From Phoebastria nigripes (Eukaryota; Chordata; Aves; Procellariiformes; Diomedeidae), in NCBI GenBank assembly GCA_035582835.1, contig JAYKAV010003443.1, forward strand, positions 1,761,599-1,825,598: a stretch of 64,000 nt of DNA. Reading direction: 5' to 3'. The first letter of the stretch is position 1; each line of letters begins with the position of its first letter. Under the pieces are notes generated by a model, which was not told where the DNA came from, made no database searches, and was given only the letters and a program-made list of their open reading frames with translations. Positions 60,001-64,000 of this stretch are shown here, piece by piece. The translations under genes were made by a program, and so were the position numbers.

Positions 60001-62283
60001 AATATGTTGTGTTTTGTTGCATTTTTGAAGGGGGAGGAAAAAACAAGTGATATTTCATTCCAGGTTTCCACTCCCTTAAATAATCAACAGGAAGGGGGCA
60101 GCTATTCCAGTAAAGGGAAAAGTTTTCGCTGAGGCAAACAAGGCAGCCAGGCAGCCAATCCTATTTCCCAACACTCAAAAAATGAGAATGCTTACACTGC
60201 TGCCAGTCCAGTGTCTGACAGGACTCGACTACTCCCGAACAACAGACCTACAGCAGTTCAGCTGTCAGCTTTCACCAGCAGCCCGTGAGGGAAACAAATC
60301 CAGGAATGCTGAAGCCAGCTAACTTACTGCACTGAAGCACACAATACTGTAAGAGGAGAGGTGTTTTGAGAAGTTTTGGGGATTCATTTCTCTTCTTCAT
60401 AAACACTCAGCCTTGCCCATGGCACAGTTAATGGAAACAGCACGTCCTGTTTTATGCCAGGTCATTTTTCCTGCAGCACGTCATGACGTCTGAACCATCC
60501 ACTTCAGAGAGCAACTTACTCTTGCTAGCTGGGTGTAGCTAGGTAAATTGCAACACCTTTAGTAACTAGTCACTGCTCGGTTAAGACTGCTTTAGCTAAA
60601 TTAAAATCAGCTTAGGGCAGTTTATAAAAATATCCCATTTTCCAAAACCACATTACAGACTATTTTTGTATATTTTCGTTCTGCTAGTTCCTGAAGTCAT
60701 ACAGTAGCCAACTGTTCCATTTTTTTAAGGGTTATGAAAATTAAAAAAAAAAAAAAAAAAATGCATTAAAAAAAATTCAAAAAAAAAAAAAAAAAAAAAA
60801 AAGTTGGCAACTCTGAAGCAGTACAGAAAAGGCTCAGCAGCAGCCTGACTTTTCCCACATAGCACTGCCTGTACCCTGGATTACTTGGAGGAGCAGCCCT
60901 ACCAACAAAATAGTGGGTCAGTTTCTCTGACTGTACAATCAGCAACTGCTCTGCTGAGATCATCAACAAGCACAGAAGCGTTATGTACATGTGTCCATAG
61001 AGACACTGTCTGCCAACTTAAAAAAAAGGCTATTTTAGAGAGGTCAGCTGCTGGGCAGTACTGATTTTCAGTTACTCATACAAGATTTAATAAGCCCATT
61101 ACCAACAACAGTGGGGATTTTTCTTCATCCAAGCTTGGAGGTCTGATCAGTTTCTGCATAACTGAATAAATATATTATCTTTCTCATGAAAAAAACCCAC
61201 AATCCCCATTGCAAAGGCAAGTACAGACAAGGAGCTGACTCACTGAGACAGCACAATACCTCCGCTCCTGCTCAGAAGTTCGCTGAGCAGGAGGAGAGTA
61301 GACCCGGCACGACTGTCAGTTTAATGGCTGCTATTCATAGTGCCACCGACAGCTGCAAAACCATGAAGAATCGTGTCATTTTATACATCTGCTGCTCCTT
61401 TGGAGGAAGTTCTGAGCAACTGCAGAGAGAAATGCTGCAGTTGGGGGAAGACGTACAAGGTGTTCATAATGAAGACCTGAGAAGAAAACACATGCATAGG
61501 CACAGACTAGTCCAATTTCAGTGTCACAATTCCCCGTGAAGAGAGGGAAAATTAGAGGGGCTTTTCTGAAAATAAATCAGGCCACAAGCAACTTGCAGAG
61601 GATTAGGTAGAGGTGGGAACAAAACCATATTTAACTCAGTCCTTTAACCACTAAACAATTTCCAAGACCAAGCAGAGGGTAAGCCAAGGTCCTACGTCTG
61701 TGTCTCTGTGCATCAAGGTCCTATGAGGTCTGGCACAGGGAGCTCCCAGTCCAGCTGCAGTCTCTGTATAGGGCTATAAGACAAACAAAGAATTCCACCT
61801 GCAGTTACGGACTTGAACTTTGTAGTCCAAGTCACTGTCAGCATGGTTTCCAATAGCTCTGACCACCTCCCAGTTCTTATGGTCTCTAATTAGTTCATAA
61901 CTTTACAGTGCTAAAAGAGCTCACACCGCTGCAGTCTCCCACCAGGACACAACTCCAGGCATCACGTTACACACAAAGCTCCCAAGCCCACAAAGGTATG
62001 GCTGCAGCAGCAGTAGAGAAAACTTTCCAGCTACAGTTTTTAATGAGAAAGCTTATCCAGGAACTCAGCAGCATACAATCAATGTAGATCAGTTTTGTAT
62101 CCCTGCAAGCAGGAGGCAGAATATAGAAGAAAAATCGAAGAGTCAGCGCCTACCTTCCATCAAAAAAGAAGAACTTGCCGCGACCATTCTTTTCTCCATG
62201 CACAAAGTTTCCCTCAAATCTGTCTGTCGATGAATAGGTGACTGTACAGAATCCATGTGGCAACCCATCATCATCTAGATGCC
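50230..62283 (-). CDS. SETD7: SETD7, SET domain lysine methyltransferase (exons 2-8; exon 1 outside window)
   Basis: This enzyme uses S-adenosylmethionine to monomethylate histone H3 Lys4 and non-histone proteins such as p53, in nucleus and cytoplasm. Seven exons join in frame: 62283-62154, 57275-57074, 55134-54945, 53267-53186, 52012-51895, 51598-51441 and 50410-50230, giving 352 residues. Adding the missing 14 gives 366, the human length. Exons 2-4 encode MORN repeats (for example [27 protein letters not shown]) and exons 5-8 the SET domain. With human numbering the active-site residues are present: GEGLFSK (227-233), Y245 in SFYNGV, NHSF with N296/H297, Y305, Y335 in AYGYDH, and W352 in PEWYQ. 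Residue 307 is Pro where human has Met. All introns are GT-AG. Exon 1, about 13 codons, lies beyond the right edge. Confidence 0.97.
51027..51062. repeat. Poly-T run (36 bases) in SETD7 intron 7
   Basis: Thirty-six uninterrupted T residues on the plus strand (poly-A on the transcribed SETD7 strand), some 380 bases from exon 7. It could be the tail of a retrotransposed sequence, but no element is recognisable beside it. Confidence 0.85.
51441..51598 (-). CDS. SETD7: SETD7 exon 7 (SET domain core)
   Basis: Residues 255-307, [10 protein letters not shown] to [11 protein letters not shown], with donor GTAAGT. It carries N296/H297 of the SAM-binding NHS motif and Y305. Confidence 0.97.
51895..52012 (-). 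CDS. SETD7: SETD7 exon 6
   Basis: Residues 215-254, [18 protein letters not shown] to [10 protein letters not shown], bounded by CCCTGTAG and GTAAAG. It includes the GEG SAM-binding turn and Y245. Confidence 0.96.
52250..52291. repeat. T-rich tract with unresolved bases in SETD7 intron 5
   Basis: Nearly pure T/C with Ns at 52263, 52265 and 52269, about 240 bases from exon 6. It marks local assembly uncertainty. Confidence 0.8.
53186..53267 (-). CDS. SETD7: SETD7 exon 5
   Basis: Residues 188-215, [12 protein letters not shown] to [10 protein letters not shown], with acceptor TTTTTTTAG and donor GTAGGC. It forms the link into the SET domain. Confidence 0.96.
54945..55134 (-). CDS. SETD7: SETD7 exon 4 (MORN repeats)
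   Basis: Residues 125-188, [19 protein letters not shown] to [10 protein letters not shown], with acceptor TGCTTTCAG and donor GTAAGT. It differs from human at several positions in the KTAYSGRF and TSVEDGKP segments. Confidence 0.96.
56113..56161. repeat. T-rich (TTTTTTTG)n low-complexity tract
   Basis: Runs of seven to ten T separated by single G residues over about 49 bases, in SETD7 intron 3. Confidence 0.75.
57074..57275 (-). CDS. SETD7: SETD7 exon 3 (MORN repeats)
   Basis: Residues 57-124, [17 protein letters not shown] to [12 protein letters not shown], with acceptor CTTTACCAG and donor GTAAGC. The YVDGELNGP and IFKGQYKDN units show the MORN pattern. Confidence 0.97.
57276..62153 (-). 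other. SETD7: SETD7 intron 2
   Basis: A 4.9-kb intron with GT-AG ends. It holds a G run at 59639-59647 and two large adjacent A runs at 60743-60802. I recognise no nested gene; the ORFs are short. Confidence 0.85.
60743..60802. repeat. Compound poly-A tract
   Basis: About 60 bases of A interrupted only by TGCATT and TTC, in SETD7 intron 2. Confidence 0.85.
62154..62283 (-). CDS. SETD7: SETD7 exon 2 (MORN repeats)
   Basis: Residues 14-57, [17 protein letters not shown] to [11 protein letters not shown], with acceptor TTTATTTCAG and donor GTAGGC. This is the first SETD7 exon inside the window. Confidence 0.96.
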
Positions 62284-64000
62284 CTGAAATAAAATCCAAA
62301 CAAAGAGCAAAAGAACACATCAAACATTACATAAAATTGCAAACCCGTTCTGATTATGTAGACGCTTGAAATGCAGTGGCTCCCTAGTACAAAACAGTAA
62401 TCTGCATCAAAACATCTCTGTTAGGAACAGCGATCAGAGATTCAGTACAACTGACGTCTGTACTTGTGTAACACAGTTAGCTTAAAATAAAAAATAAAAA
62501 GGGTCAGGATAAAAGAAAAGGGATGAGAGACAAGAGAGAGAAGAGAAGAATAAGCAAAAAGACATGTTTCTAAAAGAAACAAGGTTCATACTATTCTAAC
62601 TAGTGTTAATATATGTCTTCAAAAATATAGTAATTCTTTATCTAAAATATGTATTTCCTCGTGAGAACAGAATAGATTTAGACTTCAATCCACTGAGTAA
62701 GAAAAGGTTTGTTTTCTTCTTTTGATAAATACATGTCTTACAACAATGTGGGTATGCCATCTCATAGCTATATCCACAGGAATTTAAAGAAATAAGAGCA
62801 TGTAATATCTATAATACTNTGCCCTTGCAATATGTCAGTCAACTTGCTATTTCATATTTTAAACGCTGCTCTCCAGTGCCTTTCTGATGTGTTCACATTA
62901 CATTCCCCCATCCCATTCCCTTTCCTAGCCATATCAGTTTTCCCCATTACAGCTGTTGCACATGGGGAAAACGGAGGGGCGACACACAGGGATCCTCATC
63001 TGCACGGGTCTGTACTTTACAGAATACAACTGGCCAACTCTGATTAAGTGAAAGCATAATACAGCTCCTATTGCATCTCTATCTGCCTCTTCAAAGCCAA
63101 AAGAAAATGGAAGAAGAGTGTTTTAAACAATTGTTATTGTCTAGTTTACCTGTGTGAACTTGGAGCCCTTAGCACTGCGTTAGCAGAACATTCCTCCGAC
63201 TCCAGAATGAAGATGCTCAAGCTCAGCGGGGCTGCTTTCAGCACAGTGATACACCGGGTGCAGGTGTAACAAGCTCCCATCATGACATTTTAGCAGGTAT
63301 AAATTTTGCATGAAAACTGACGAATAAATAAAAGCTAGCGTATATTTATGTTCTTCCACATTTCTAAATAAAAACTGACCTCTGATCCCCAGAGTCTCTT
63401 GCTGAGGCATAGAAAGCCTATTAGAGATGAGAGACAGCACACGCATCCACCTCTACAGGCTTTGGGTCAAGCTCTTCCCTGACTAAATTTGCCCTAAAAT
63501 GAAAAGGTTCAACACACATATGGAAAGGCAGAAACAAACTCCAGTGTGAGGGGGAGCGATTACAGCCCAGGCTGACGCAGGCAACAAGAGGCANTTCAGT
63601 GTTACCAAACCTCGAGTCCTATGCCCAGAGAGAAAACACGCTGTGCAGACAGCAGTGGGAAAAGCTAGCCACCCATGTGGCTTCAGAAGTCCAGCTATTC
63701 ATGCCCCGATTGCAACATGTCCCCAGGGTTCTGCGGGGACAAGGGTACCCAGAGGGCACACGCATGGCCACGTGTTCTTCTCACATCACCATAAGCTACT
63801 GCTTCCTTGGGATGCTCCGCAGCCCCTCAGGGACATCACCGACAGGGCATGGTAAGGATGTGGGGTAGCATCTGGTTAAGAAGTCCTCTCTTATGAGGCA
63901 CATGACATGCCCCAGCCTTTTAATACTAGAACAATTGACAGAAGACTGCCATACAGCACAGGATACTTTGTCAGGATATATTTCCAAACTTTTGTCTATC
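62284..64000 (-). other. SETD7: SETD7 intron 1 (partial)
   Basis: Sequence upstream of exon 2 to the right edge is intronic. I find no candidate for exon 1 (short acidic MDSDDEMVEE-like peptide beside a CpG island), so the promoter lies further right. Confidence 0.8.

Overview
This is vertebrate nuclear DNA, most likely from a bird or another sauropsid. Genes are split into exons with GT-AG introns, promoters lie in CpG islands, non-coding DNA is long and AT-rich with poly-A/T runs, and the one transposon recognised is a diverged CR1 LINE end near 32.5 kb. Gene order NAA15(+) - RAB33B(+) - SETD7(-) matches human 4q31.1 as I recall it. Scattered single Ns mark a draft assembly.

Layout: 1-337 holds the end of the last NAA15 intron and its terminal coding exon. 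Probable 3' UTR follows, with candidate poly(A) signals up to 5263. From about 5.3 to 16.5 kb I see no gene. A CpG-island promoter at about 16.56-17.7 kb carries a perfect TCTCGCGAGA element, a GC box, a TGACGTGG box and a GA-rich purine tract. It leads into the two coding exons of RAB33B (17184-17432 and 23268-23711, 230 aa). The RAB33B 3' UTR contains a 110-bp imperfect tandem duplication overlapping a poly(A) signal. From about 26.8 to 37.3 kb I see no gene.

The most interesting locus is a minus-strand gene at 37731-42117, with an upstream CpG island at about 42.54-43.2 kb. I assembled it from six coding exons with canonical splice sites. It encodes a 222-aa four-membrane-span protein with a Cys-rich segment after the fourth span and a C-terminal PPPY motif. 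I cannot assign a gene name. I recall no protein-coding gene between RAB33B and SETD7 in human, so it may be a poorly described tetraspan gene retained in this lineage.

From about 44.2 kb to beyond the right edge lies SETD7 on the minus strand: a long 3' UTR and coding exons 2-8. Exon 1, encoding only about 13 residues, lies outside the window. The seven exons give 352 residues, and adding the missing 14 gives exactly the human length of 366. The catalytic residues fall at the expected numbers (Y245, N296/H297, Y305, Y335, W352).

The genes do not form a pathway. NAA15 anchors the NatA N-terminal acetyltransferase, RAB33B is a Golgi/autophagy GTPase, and SETD7 is a lysine methyltransferase. 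RAB33B and the tetraspan gene converge tail to tail. SETD7 and the tetraspan gene are tandem on the minus strand, with about 1 kb between the proposed SETD7 3' end and the next CpG island.
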